Assembly (NCBI RefSeq): GCF_022201045.2
Contig: NC_068563.1
Span: 2,418,001 to 2,482,000 of the forward strand
From: Citrus sinensis
Lineage: Eukaryota; Streptophyta; Magnoliopsida; Sapindales; Rutaceae
Length of the DNA stretch: 64,000 nucleotides
Direction: 5' to 3'
The notes under the pieces are model-generated. The model ran no database searches. It saw only the letters and a program-made list of their open reading frames with translations, and was not told the origin of the DNA. Positions 24,801-36,419 of the stretch are shown piece after piece (the first letter of the stretch is position 1; each line of letters opens with the position of its first letter). The position numbers were made by a program, and so were the translations under genes.

Positions 24801-27702
24801 TGAGCAGCGCTGGAATTGAACAGAATGAGAGGGTTATGTAATGAAATTTCTAGATAAACTACATGAAGATTGCCGCAAATGGGTCAAACAGAGGTAATAA
24901 CTGCAGTAGAAGCATATAACCCAAGGCATCAGTTCAATCATGCAATGCTTCCCATCATTTACAAATTTATGAGAGGCAAATCAAATAATATTTCTGATAG
25001 CAGCAACGCTGAGGTTGCTATATCATGTTGCACTATCTCCGTAACCCTTCCCAAAACCCAAACTTCCCGTACATTTATGTTATATGAAGATCACAGGAAA
25101 CAAAAATCTCTAGATCCTTACTGAAAATACTTCAGCGGGAGAGAAAATAACAAGTCATCAACTTAAAATCATGAACATCAACATAAAATTGTCTGCAGAG
25201 TCCTTTCCACTTCCAATAAGATATCTATTACAGTTATAACTGCAAACAGCACCAGACAGTCATAAATACAGGAAACAAGTAGTGTAGCCAGGTAAAATAA
25301 GGCAAACACATCTAGCAAATACCTAAGTTAAATTGAAGGAAGAAAATAGGTAAGAAAAAATAGTGACTGTGGAGGAAAATAGAACAGAATGCAGAACATA
25401 CTCCCATGGGGGCTCAATATCCTTATTCCATATACCCTGCAGGTTTGCTACTTGAGTTCCAGGGCGTGAACAAGAAATAAGCAAATATCGACCAAACTGG
25501 AATAAAAGCTCCACCAAGGCTGGATCTTCATCTGTCTGAAAAGATTTTACCCTCTCTGCAGTAGAAACTGTACCATGATCACTCTCCTTTATATGGGATG
25601 CATGATTATCTCTCTTCAGAGAACCATCAACACATGTGTTCTTGGAACTTTTTGAAAGTTGCAGGGAGACGCGATGAAAAAGACTTTGATAGTCATCCAA
25701 ATGACGTGCATATAGATCAGAATATGACAAATTTTTTGTTGACTTCAATGTGCTGAGAGACTCTGACGTAGGATCCTTCTCAGAATCTGAAGGCTTAGTG
25801 AATGGACCATCAAATGAAGATGATGCCACCAGAAGCAACACAGCCCAATCACAACCTTCAACTTTCAACTTCTTGTCATCCAGAGTTTGTATAGAGCCCC
25901 TGCTTTCACTAATCTGCAAATCAAGAATTGCAGTAAACTGAACACCCTTTGGATTGTCATTCACCATCACTTTCGGCGAGGGCCTTTTATCGGGACAACT
26001 TCCTTGCATTATAATTTGATTTGTGCTATTTACTTGTGAATGATGATGCAACTTGCTATCTAATGACACTGTAAATGACAAAGAACCTGGTTTGCTTCCA
26101 GAAATCTTTGATGCAATGACTTGATTAGGATTAGAAGCAAAATGTTCCCTAGTAAACTCGACATCACCCACAGAATAACTTATTCTAGCTGTTGCAGTGT
26201 CTAAGTCCAACTCCCTGCGATATGATGGCACTGTATATTTAAGATGGGAATCATCAAATTCTAGCTTGATATCACCCAGAGGTTGGTAAACCTTCAAAAT
26301 CACGAGAAAAATCATTTAGAGAGTAGTTGAATATTTTTGAAAGAAATAATTTATTTGCATAATTCAAGAAGTTTAAGAACTTCCAATTTAGAAGAGAGAA
26401 TCAAAAAGCCATATCCATCAAACAGATGATTCGCAATGAACAGTGGCACGAAGGTCAAGCATTGATTATGCTTTCAAAACTAACATGTTAGGCTAATGAC
26501 ATTTCTAACTTCAGCCAGTGGTTAAGTTATATCTGAAGTTAATGCACTTATGTTGAAAACATTAAGAACAGACTCTGTGACAGAGCAGAGGATAGATCTA
26601 AAGTCAAATGTGCCTTAGGAAAAGATGCCATTAGTCAGGAATCAAACACAGAAGATAGTAAAATTTCTGATTAAGAAATATCTTGGGCACCATTTTCCAT
26701 ATAGCTCCAAATGTCTTAACATTTGGCTAAAATTCAAAAATATCAAATCATTATAAACAGGATAAAGTTCCAAGTGGAGTTGATGGAATAATTGGATTTT
26801 AATCTCTCATTTAGTTTTCAATGACCTCCATCCACAAGATGGAAAATACTTACAGAGACATATAATTTGTATGTATAGCTAATTTAAGTACAAGTTTACC
26901 ACTGCTTAATAACTTTAAGATGAAAGTAGGGAGATCTTTCACCATTTTGAAACCAACCTTGAATCAGATAGCAAAATTCTACAATTGTGTGTGCATTTAT
27001 TGTTATAAGCATTTTTTAGGCATAGAATAACGTACATCAGAAGGATTGCCTGACAACTTGACTGCCGCTTCAGTGGCTGCAAAATACTTGCCATTATCAA
27101 CGAGTTTTCTGACCTCTTCTAGGGCTTCTGGAGCTTTTCGGTCAGTGTAGTCCCCTGGAGTCCCAGTCCAGAGGGTGTCCTCTGCAAGCAAATTGAAACC
27201 TCAACATAAGACACAAATAGTGTGAGAGAAAAATAGGCACTTTTCATAAAATCCCACCATTGCAGCAGAGTGAAACCATGTCTGTTAAAACGTAGTTGCA
27301 AATACATGATATGAATATCAAGTCGAATTACAATTTGAACATGGACGTTTATATCATCTGGTACACCAAGAAAACAAAAAAAAAAAATCCCACATTTATA
27401 TAAAACCAATCCAAGCATTTGAAGCAACTTACAATATCACAAAGCAAAAAAGATAAAGTAAGATATCAATTACCATTAAGCTGGAGAATCTCAGATGCAA
27501 CGCCACCCCAGACCATGGCACCAAGCCTGCCATTCCCAATGGGAATGGCATCCGTCCAGTGCTTAGCTGGCCCACCAAACGTCACTTTCAACGGCTCAGA
27601 ACTCTCTCCTCCTCCATCCCCAACAGTACCACTCGGGTTCCACAAATCTTTCTCTGTTGATCGCCGAACCAGAACCCACTCTCCAATATCCTCCTCCTCC
27701 AT
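21816..27702 (-). CDS. Alpha-L-fucosidase 2, GH95, tandem copy B
   Basis: Ten exons read leftward: 27702-27474, 27181-27036, 26291-25402, 24809-24677, 24266-24108, 23705-23481, 23387-23286, 23151-23016, 22491-22296, 22119-21816. They total 2520 nt, 839 aa, all in phase, close to the length of Arabidopsis AXY8/FUC95A. Landmarks are DAIPIGNGRLGAMVWGG, EDTLWTGTPGDYT, NINLQMNYWPSLP (N428/N430), WPMGGAW, ETNPSTSPEH (E558) and PPFQIDANFG (D735), in the GH95 order. The N-terminus starts MEEEDIGEWVLVRR and shows no hydrophobic signal, although this family is reported to act in the apoplast. Exons 2 and 4-9 have exactly the same lengths as in copy A. Copy B keeps the more family-typical Asn motif and is the better candidate for the ancestral activity. 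Confidence 0.96.
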
Positions 27703-29525
27703 TATTTCAATAAATCAAAAGTACACAACCCAACGAAGTGAAGCGAAGTAAAATGAAAGAGAGAGGAGTTGGTGTGATGTAATGACTCTGGCTTATGGCT
27801 GTGAGTCTAATGTCGATGGGTCAGTTTTGCATTGAATACGATGGCGTGTAGTGTCGTAAAAGCTGGGGGCCCAGTTTAACTGGCATTTTATTGAATTGAT
27901 TTTGTGGCTTTAGAATTTGAAGGGAAGGGATAGATTTGTCGGACAAAGGGTGATTATATTAAGAGGGGCCATCGGTGTGAAGTACGGGACTGACCGAGAA
28001 TCATCACGAAATTGCCTAGGTAGATCACTCCATTTTCACGACTTTATTTGTGTTGTCGTTTTACTGTTACAGCTTTTCGCGGCACCGTCAATTAACATTT
28101 GATTCCCTGATCTTTTTTATTTTCTCCGAAAATCACATACTTTTCACATTTGTATCGTATAGGTCCTTACAGTTCGCTTGAAATATCCAAATTACCCCGC
28201 ACGAAATAATAGGTCAATATTTTTTTTTAGCTTATAATGTTGAATTTTAAGCATAATAACTGTAACGTAACGACGGCAAAGACTATACAAATATGTGTTT
28301 ATCAAAAATACTAAGTAAATAAAACTCATTTAAAATTTATTAGTATTAAGATTTTATCTGAACTTGATCTTTTATTAAGTGATATTAATGATTAATAAAA
28401 AAAATAAAGAAATTAAATTATATTCATAGTACAAAATTATTAAAAAAATCAGATTAGGAGAGAATTTTCATCTATTTTATTAATGTTCTGTTCGGATTCA
28501 ATACAACCATTAGTGATCATTGCCTATTTTATTGGGTTAGTGGTCACTAGTTAGGGACCTATTTGTTATAAATTTTTTCTTTCTCTGAGAGAATGTAAAG
28601 TTAAGGTATTCAGTAATGACAAAATTATAACTATTATTAAAAAAAAAAAAAAGGCGCTGACGTAAGCAAGAAATAAAGTAAGATAGATTCAAAGTAATAG
28701 GCTAAGGCTAATGACCCTACGAGGATAAAATAAAAGGTTTTAAAAAGATATTTATCGTTTTTACCATTTCGTATTTCCATCATCTAAACGAGGTTCGTTG
28801 TGTGCATTTTCCAAAATGCAGAGTTGATGTTGAAAAAGAATTACTGAATTAGAATGAAAGTCATTTTGATTTTGAAAAGGTTGAATAGAATCTGAAACCA
28901 AAATTCATCACCGGATAGAGCAAAATCTATCAGTAAATGAAAACAGCGCGTTTTACATAGAGCGTGATTCCAAATCTAGAGGCACCGAATCCGGAAAACA
29001 GATTCGCTGTGCGCCTGTGCCGATACCAAAAACGGCAAGAATCACTTATCCTTGTGTTGTTTAATGATACGAGAATGGTATCATAATATATTTATTTGTA
29101 AATTATGTTATAAAAATTTGAGCTTCTGTTTCATAATTTATCAAGTTTACAAATATTTTATTATTGATTAAAAAATATTAAATGTGAAACAGAACATCAT
29201 GAGCTCCTTGTCGATTGTGTTACGGGTTGGGGCAAAATAGAATAGAGTCCATGGCGCACCCAACTTCCTTTTGGCCCATGGGTCTCTCGCCCCAGCCCGC
29301 ATGATTACCTTTTCATATCTCTTGAAGTCACATTTTCAATTTTATTCCAATTAAAATTTCTCCTTAAATAAAATTACCAAAAAACCACATAGAAAGTAGA
29401 AGCTTACATCGGCAAGATGATGTCCTTCCAGCTTTCAGCATTAGGAATTCAGCCAAAAGTCACTATATTTTTCCATAAAATCATTGGTCTCTAATGAGTA
29501 TAAGCCATCATAGATGTTAAGGGTG
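27703..29525. other. Intergenic, upstream of fucosidase copy B
   Basis: Promoter of copy B on the minus strand, then AT-rich DNA. I see no gene, RNA gene or well-bounded repeat. Confidence 0.5.
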
Positions 29526-30815
29526 GGTAAATAACATGTTCTGACTGATCTAACCTGAATATTTCAGATTGGATCGAGGTCAAACCCGATCAAATTTAGA
29601 AAAAAATCATAAAGCAAAATTTAAATAAAAAAATTCTAATTTCTCTGCACCCTCGATCCACATACAAAATTTAACACGATCCGATTATCTTAAACGAATA
29701 CGACATAAATAAATTAGTATGGATCGTTAAAATTTGACACAATTATTAAATAGGTTGAGTTCGAGTCAACACGATATTTTTTTGTGTCAGGTTAGGATTA
29801 AAATTCTTAACTCATTCAGTCGATCAATACATGATTATATTTTCTATTCTAAATTAATTTATAGGTTCTTGTTATCAAAACTCAAATATTGAACATTATT
29901 TTCTTTTTTCTTTTTTTTTAAAGATGAACATATACACAATGTTTTATTCATAAAATTTTATATATATTTAAAACTTTAATGGTGTAAATATTAAAATATT
30001 AGTGTGTATATATATATATATATTATAATATCAATATATAATATTATTTACACATATATAATTAAAACCTCAATAAATATGTAATATATTTACACATATA
30101 TATTTTGTAATTAACTTTATGTAAAACAATATCAAAATTAATAGGATTGGGACCATATAAAATCTATTAATTAAAAAAGAAATTAAATAATCAAAAAATA
30201 ATAACATATTAATTAATCATTCAATTCATAATTTATTAATTTACATAGTTATTTACAATTCAATCAACATACATCAACACCACTTCATAATTTCTTATTA
30301 CAGTTTAAGAAGTCAACCCAGTGCTTCTAGATGCAATAAGAAAAAAAAAAGAGATTAAATCCAACTAAATTTCAATTTTAAGAAAAAAATAAATAACAAT
30401 GGAGCATATTTTATGTAAATAAGTAACAATAGAGTCATCTTTTATATAATTAAAATATCATAGTCAACTACATTTGTAATTTCAACAAATTATTAATTTA
30501 TTATTTGAATGAGACCACAAAGTTATATAAGATTTTTTTTACAAAAGTATTATCTTATTATTTTGTCAAAATTATTGATTTAGTTCATCAGTCCAAGCTA
30601 GGACCACGAGAATTTATTACATAATAGAGATTATATATTTATCGAGTATTAATTTATAGAGGTTTTACTGTATATATAGATATTTAGCCGATTACTGGAT
30701 ATTTTAACACGATTATTAAATGGGTTATATTAGTATTGACCTAAATTTGACATGACACAAGGCTGACACAATATGAACACGACCCATGACCCATTTTGCT
30801 AACTCTAGTCACCAC
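29526..30815. repeat. Degraded DNA-transposon-like repeats
   Basis: Two diverged direct copies of an ACACRATTATTAAATRGGTT-type segment lie at about 29,736 and 30,698, each within a run of GACACGA-like words. The right end, read on the minus strand from about 30,810, begins TAGAGTTAGCAAAATGGGTC, a shape common to plant hAT-like ends. A separate end-type string, TAATTTATAGAGGTTTTACT, lies near 30,650. No clean target repeats were found, so boundaries are approximate. Confidence 0.35.
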
Positions 30816-32001
30816 CGCCAAGCCGCCACTATCTACTACAAAATCAAGCGCACCAACACCGTACATTGTACCAAGTTGTAGCCTCTGCTTTGATTGCTCT
30901 AGAAGCCAGCAAGCACAGCAGATCCACGATCGCACCAGCCATCACCAAACATAGTAGATCTATGGTTGTGCCAAGCCGCCAAGTCAATAGCCTGCCCGGT
31001 GCCAGCCTTTGCTTTGATTTTGTTTGTAACACTTGCCTTTGAATTTGATTTTGTTTATAACAAAAATAAGAAACAAATTCTCTCTACTGCCGGAATGGCG
31101 TTTTCCAGTGAAGTCCTTTCCTAGTGATGCTAGTGATATTGAGTTGTGGAAGTTGGTCAAATTTTTTTAGGCTTGTGATTGTTTTGTTGACATGAGAGAT
31201 GCTGTGAAAGCATTTGATATTGGCAAAAGGTATGAGAAGTTGGAATAATTGTAATTTATATTGTTTTTTGATTTGTTGAAATGATATGTATTCAGCATTG
31301 GATTGTTCAATTTCGCGTGTTGAAATTGGAACTACGATACGAAGTTCCTCTTATTGCAGTCCAATTTGTAGCCTATCTTTTAATTGATTCCAATGTAAGC
31401 TGTCAAATCCAGGATTATGATATGGTGATTAAAACAACAACAACAACAATAATAATTACAATAATTCTCCCTGTTGCCTTGCATAAAAATAATGCAATTC
31501 GAATCTGATAAGATCTAAACTCAACCCTAATTTTTTTATTCGATTCAATATAAATTATAAGTTTAAATGGTGTTCGAATGATTTTTTTCCAACTTAATTA
31601 ATTTAAAATTTGATTGGATTAATCTAAACCCAAATTTCTCACCCAAATGGATGACATAAAATTAACAACCTACATCGCACTAAATACAACTCCAAAGGCG
31701 CATAATAAAAAAAATAATGCTTAAAAAATAACTCATGTGATCGCTTAAAAGATTAGATGACTTTCGCGAAGTTCTTCAGAAAAAAAAAAAAAAAAAAAAT
31801 GCACCCAGCGCCACGTGCTTTAATAAAAACCGCGTGACAAGTACCAAACTTAAACTCAGGAAATAAACAACATCAGTTTAAAATAAAGAGAGCAAATTGA
31901 ACTCAAACAATAAAGTACAAAATTGAATTCTAAAGAATATGAAAATAAGAATAAAATGTAGTAAGATTGAATCTCGCGCTTTAAAATAATAATAATCTCA
32001 T
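30816..32001. other. Intergenic with a short GC-richer patch
   Basis: A GC-richer patch at about 30,800-31,010 carries two overlapping short open frames on the minus strand without recognisable homology. A CAA/AAT simple repeat lies at about 31,434-31,470, and an A run of about 18 at 31,781-31,799. Nothing else is supported. Confidence 0.45.
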
Positions 32002-33167
32002 GCCAAACTTTGAGTTTTTGTCTATAAATAGAGGCCCAAATGAGAGAGAAATGGCAGGTGTTATTTAGTTAAGACCATAAATTGTTTGTGTTGGAAATAA
32101 GAGATTTTGAAATTCAATTCCTACTTACATAAGTGAAGACAAGATTAGGTTGCCGTTAGATTAAATAATAAAAAAAGAGAGAGCGAAAGAGAGAGAAATA
32201 AATCTTTATCCAAATACTTAGACTAATTTTGATCAACTTCTCGTCAAAATACCAAAACAAGCCTCCTGAATCATCTGTTTCTTCTAGTAAAAAATCTCAC
32301 AAATTGAACTATCTTTTACGAATACCATGCCTAAAGCTCAACCAATGAAGTTCCTTAACCAAATCAAGGAAAAAGAAGAATTTAATCCACAGAAAAAAAA
32401 AAATTTAATCCAACTCATTGATAGTTAAATATATATTCTGTATTTGAAATTAATTTTTCTCCAGACCCTCTTAGCAATAACTTGGAAAGTGTGCAATAAT
32501 TTTCTAACAAAAAATAAAGATTGACTTTGGTAGTCCCAGTCGTCGGAGTCATGTACTCATGACCTCGTGTTTAATGAGGTGGATTATTAACCATACAATA
32601 ATAGCATCATCATCTTTCAACAAAGACAAAAACGACTTGGTTATACTGATTAATAGCATCAATTAAGTTTTATTATTAAATATTTGCCTACATAATTTAA
32701 TCTCAACTCATAAATACTCGAAATTTTGAGACATTTTCACGGTAGCAAGTATATATGAAAGTTGTGCGTCACTTCATTCAAGTTTTTTTTTTTTTTTTTT
32801 TAATGCGGGCAAACAGTGGGTAGATGGGTTGCATGAATTTTAAACCGGTCAATCTTATTTGTTTAGGCCGTCATGAAGTGAAAGGTTTACCTGCAATTTA
32901 TATAATTTTTCATTAAATTACTTATCAATATATAGATTAAAGATTAAAAAAAAAAGTCAACTGCAATGCGCTACAAAGAGACAAACATTGTATTAAAATA
33001 ATATCTTGCTCATCCTCTTTTCCTAGAAATCACACGGCTGCCAGCAATATTTAGTCTGCATGAATAGGTTCATTTTTTATTTTCAAGCATCAGTATATAT
33101 CCAAATCCTCAAAAACGTCTAATCATGGAAAGACACTTGAATCCCAGGAGGGGCAATCGTGATCATG
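32002..33167 (+). repeat. Tandem duplication unit 1: DUF247 promoter and start
   Basis: Runs from GCCAAACTTTGAG, through a TATA-like CTATAAATAGAG (32022-32033), to the first codons of a DUF247 gene. It aligns with 33174-35097 over several blocks: the CAAAATACCAAAACAAG block (about 32,250 and 33,640), the CCCTCTTAGCAATAACT block (about 32,466 and 33,973), and the TTGTATTAAAATAATATC block (about 32,990 and 34,916). It is shorter because it lacks two insertions and a roughly 150-bp segment present in unit 2. Confidence 0.88.
33125..33167 (+). pseudogene. Truncated DUF247 5' coding fragment
   Basis: ATG at 33125 begins MERHLNPRRGNRDHG, matching MESHLNHTRGKHDHA of the intact gene at 35055. About 45 bp into the coding region the sequence breaks off and joins directly to GCCAAACTTTGAG, the start of the next repeat unit. 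About 200 bp upstream are also conserved. It is a tandem-duplication remnant with no chance of making a full protein. Confidence 0.85.
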
Positions 33168-33236
33168 GCCATTGCCAAACTTTGAGGGTTTTTTTTTTTT
33201 TTTTTTTCTATAAATAGAGACCCAAATGGAAGAGAA

Positions 33237-33390
33237 ATGGCAGGTGCTATCCAACCGAAATAGTAAATCTCTTGTATTGAAAATGTGAGATTTTGAGGTT
33301 CAACCTCTGCTTACATAAGTGAAGAAGAAATTAGGTTGCTGTTGAACTAAATAAAAAATAAAAAGAGAGAGAGAAAGAGAGAGAAATGAA
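33237..33390 (+). repeat. SINE-like sequence shared by both units
   Basis: Contains GAGGTTCAACCTCTGCTTACATAAGTGAAG, whose centre resembles a Pol III B box, then a purine-rich GAGA tail. The equivalent in unit 1 is about 32,050-32,197, so it predates the duplication. The A box is not clear. Confidence 0.4.
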
Positions 33391-33398
33391 TCTTAATC

Positions 33399-33600
33399 AA
33401 AGGTGGAGTGATTGTCAGCTGTTCAAGTCCCACAAAAATATTGTGGGGGCTTTGATTTATTCATCAATTGTAATATATAAAACTAATCTCAGTAATATTT
33501 TTATGTGAATATGAGTTATAGTTTGATTGTAAATATCAGTAATAGTACCATGTAATATAAGTTATAGTCTGATTATCATAGTCAGTAAAAAAAAAAAAAA
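33399..33600 (+). mobile_element. SINE-like insertion with poly(A) tail (unit 2 only)
   Basis: About 200 bp present in unit 2 but absent at the equivalent site in unit 1 (about 32,210). It has a B-box-like GTTCAAGTCC at 33421-33430 and ends in an A run of about 16. The short repeat AATC flanks it (33395-33398 and 33601-33604). The head is too short to hold a good A box, so it is probably 5'-truncated. Confidence 0.65.
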
Positions 33601-34281
33601 AATCCAATCCTTAAACTAATTTTGACCAATTTCTTGTCAAAATACCAAAACAAGACTCCTAATCATCTGTTTCTTTCAGTAAAAATTCTCACAAATTGAA
33701 GTATCTTTTACAAATACCATGCCTAAAGCTCAACCAATGAAGTTCCTTAAGCAAATCAAGGAAAAAGAAGAATTTAGTCCAAATCATTGATAGATAAAAT
33801 ATTTTTCCTTGATAATCTTAAAATTAGAAGTATATTAATCACTACTTTAACTTCTCACTCAGATCATGAAAAAGTTCTTACCGACACCTTCGGCCATGAA
33901 AAATTTGTCTTAAGGTTGGTTCTTTGAGTCACTGACAAATATTTTGTATTTAAAATTAATTTTTCTCCGGACCCTCTTAGCAATAACTGGGAAAGAATGC
34001 AATAATTGCCCGACTAAAAAAACAAAAAAAAAATTGACTTTGGTGGTCGGAGTCATGTATTCATGACCCCGTGTTCAGTGAGGTGGATTATTAGTAACCA
34101 TATACAATAATAGCATCATCATCTTTCAACAGACACAAAATGACTGGCATTAATTAAGTTTTTCAAATGTTTTTGAAAAGTTTAAGAAACAATTTTTTTA
34201 TTATTAAATAGTTTGCCTACATAATTTATCCTCAACTAAAAAATACATGAAATTTTGAGACATTTTCACGATGGTAAATTA

Positions 34282-34501
34282 TTATTTTTTATCTGAATTA
34301 TGAAGTGGTCTTGGGTGGATCTCAACTATAAGAGGTACCTTTAAGTATGTACCACAACTCAAATTAATACCGGCTCGCACCGGGTCGGTTCATAAGGGGT
34401 AAAGTGCTGGCTAAAGTGGTGACTCTATACGAAAGTAGGCTTAAACCCCTAATCTCTCTTAAGGAGTGAGAGTGTCGAACCATTCACATCAACCAACTTT
34501 G
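34282..34501 (-). mobile_element. tRNA-derived SINE, 220 bp (unit 2 only)
   Basis: Reads leftward. The A box TGGTTGATGTG (34495-34485) fits the TRGYNNANNNG consensus. The B box GGTTCGACAC (34481-34472) fits GTTCRANNC. The element ends in an A-rich tail at about 34,300-34,282. It is flanked by 20-bp direct repeats, 34262-34281 and 34502-34521, 18 of 20 identical, as expected from LINE-driven insertion. Unit 1 holds the empty site near 32,735, with a single copy of this flank. Confidence 0.82.
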
Positions 34502-35054
34502 ATTTTCACGATTGCAAATTATATGTGTGTGTGAAAGTTGTACGTCAGTTCGAGCTACTAGTGGGTAGGTAGGTGCATTTATTTTGAAACAAATTAATAT
34601 AATTTTTCTAAGCTGTCATGAAGTGAAACGTGTAATTGACAATGGGTACTATTTTAAAGTAACGCACATATCACAATCACACACGTAAAATAATAAAAAA
34701 AAACGTTATAATTTAATTGTGTAGTTATGAAGATATACTTTATCTTAGAACACTTCCAACATAACCCAACTCTTTATATAATTTGTCATTAAATTACTTA
34801 TCAATTTTCGCTTCTCCATAAGTGCTCAGCCAACAAGCGCATTTAATAAATCATATATTGATTAAAGGGGGGAAAAAAAAAGAAGCGAACTTCAATGCGC
34901 TACAAAGACATAAACATTGTATTAAAATAATATCTTGCTCATCTTCTTTTCCTATAAACCACACAGCCGCCAGCACTATTTAGTCTGCATAAATAGATTC
35001 ATTTTTTTATTTTCAAGCATTAGTATAATTCCAAATCCTCCAACAAATCTAATC

Positions 35055-36419
35055 ATGGAAAGTCACTTGAATCACACCAGGGGCAAACATGATCATGCAA
35101 GGGCAACAAGGGCAGGAGAAGCAGAATGGCACAATTGGCTAAGCCAGATGCAAAGAAAAATCGACAGGATGCCAAAATTATTAAGCGAGACAGCCGGTAG
35201 CAGCTCTTGTTGCATCTTCAGAGTCCCTCAAAGCCTTGTTGAGATCAATGAGAAAGCTTACAAGCCCCGCATAGTCTCCATTGGCCCTTATCATCATGGC
35301 CAAGAACACCTCATGATGATTGAAGAGCACAAATGGCGATTCCTTCGCCATCTTCTCAGTCGAAAACAAGACCCCAGTGGAACCCTCAGCCTCTGCTTCC
35401 GAGCTGTGGCTAATTTAGAGATGAATATAAGAGAGTGCTACTCAGAGACTAATGAGTTCACAAGCCATGACTTTGTTGAAATGATGGTTCTTGACGGATG
35501 CTTTATCATTGAGCTATTTTGCAAATTCACCAGGTTGGTTGATAAAGACCCGAATGATCCAATCTTTAAAATGAATTGGATTATCCCCTTTCTTATGCGT
35601 GATCTTCTCAAGCTAGAAAACCAAATTCCCTTCCGAGTTCTTCAATCCTTGTTCGATATATTAGCATTGAATTCCGGAATCTCTTTAGCTTGGCTCACTT
35701 TGAAATTCTTCAGCTACATGCTGGAAAGGCCAGCTTCAGTCCTAGACAAAGCAAGCACTTTTGATGGGAAACATTTGCTCGATTTAGTTCGTTTGAGCTT
35801 TTGCCCTACGGATAATCGAGAAAGGCCCAGAGATGAAAGAAGGGACACATTCCTCCGGTTCGTTCAGCCGGCGGAGAAGCTTCACCGAGCCGGAATTAAG
35901 TTCAAGACAAGGAACAACAAAGACAGCTTCTTGGACATCAAATTCACCAACGGAATTCTCAGGATCCCACCATTACCAATGGATGACTTTATTAGCTCTT
36001 TTTTTCTCAATTGTGTTGCTTTCGAACAATGCTATGGTCACTGCCCCAAGTACATAACTGATTATACTACTTTCCTGGGGGGTCTGATTCACACGCCAAC
36101 TGATGCAGGGTTCCTCTCTGACCACAAAATTATTGAAAATTTTTTCGGTACTGATGAGGAAGTTGCTTGTTTCTTTACTAATGTGGGGAAAGACGTGGCG
36201 TTTGAAATAAGGAGGAGCTATCTGTCCAAGTTAATTGAGGACGTGAATGAGTACTATTGGAATGATTGGCATGTCAGATGGGCGAGCCTTAGGCACAAGT
36301 ATTTTGACTCTCCATGGTCGGGCATTTCAGTGCTCGCTGCCATCTTTCTTCTGATACTCACCACGATTCAGGCTGCGTTTGCTGTGATTTCGTATATTCG
36401 CCCTTCTAATAATAGTTAA
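35055..36419 (+). CDS. DUF247 (UPF0481) membrane-anchored protein
   Basis: Intronless, 454 aa. The ATG at 35055 is the first in frame and is also preserved in the upstream truncated copy. Family features: an N-terminal block with RMPKLLSETAGSSSCCIFRVP, then KPRIVSIGPYHHGQ, HKWRFL, EMMVLDGCFIIELF, DLLKLENQIPFRVLQSLF, and a C-terminal hydrophobic segment (about residues 425-450, GISVLAAIFLLILTTIQAAF) that should anchor it to a membrane. Length and single-exon form match UPF0481 proteins such as At3g47200. Molecular function of the family is poorly known; some grass DUF247 genes are self-incompatibility determinants. A TATA-like CCTATAAACC lies at about 34,952, about 100 bp upstream, inside duplicated DNA. 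Confidence 0.95.
   Translation: MESHLNHTRGKHDHARATRAGEAEWHNWLSQMQRKIDRMPKLLSETAGSSSCCIFRVPQSLVEINEKAYKPRIVSIGPYHHGQEHLMMIEEHKWRFLRHLLSRKQDPSGTLSLCFRAVANLEMNIRECYSETNEFTSHDFVEMMVLDGCFIIELFCKFTRLVDKDPNDPIFKMNWIIPFLMRDLLKLENQIPFRVLQSLFDILALNSGISLAWLTLKFFSYMLERPASVLDKASTFDGKHLLDLVRLSFCPTDNRERPRDERRDTFLRFVQPAEKLHRAGIKFKTRNNKDSFLDIKFTNGILRIPPLPMDDFISSFFLNCVAFEQCYGHCPKYITDYTTFLGGLIHTPTDAGFLSDHKIIENFFGTDEEVACFFTNVGKDVAFEIRRSYLSKLIEDVNEYYWNDWHVRWASLRHKYFDSPWSGISVLAAIFLLILTTIQAAFAVISYIRPSNNS

Larger units (their letters stand above)
33174..35097 (+). repeat. Tandem duplication unit 2: promoter leading into the intact DUF247 gene
   Basis: Second copy of the unit, starting GCCAAACTTTGAG, with CTATAAATAGAG at 33208-33219, and running into the intact DUF247 start. 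Besides two retroposon-like insertions (listed separately) it has an extra segment at about 33,797-33,943 missing from unit 1. Confidence 0.88.

Noticed and set aside
30741-31032. Two short Cys/Trp-rich minus-strand frames
   Set aside because: No recognisable domain; the frames overlap out of phase and sit at the edge of repeat-derived DNA.
31141-31248. Possible protein fragment (DMRDAVKAFDIGKRYEKLE-like)
   Set aside because: Faintly like a helical-repeat protein, but interrupted and far too short to assign.
35181-35369. Minus-strand frame in the DUF247 gene
   Set aside because: Antisense shadow of a strongly supported single-exon gene.
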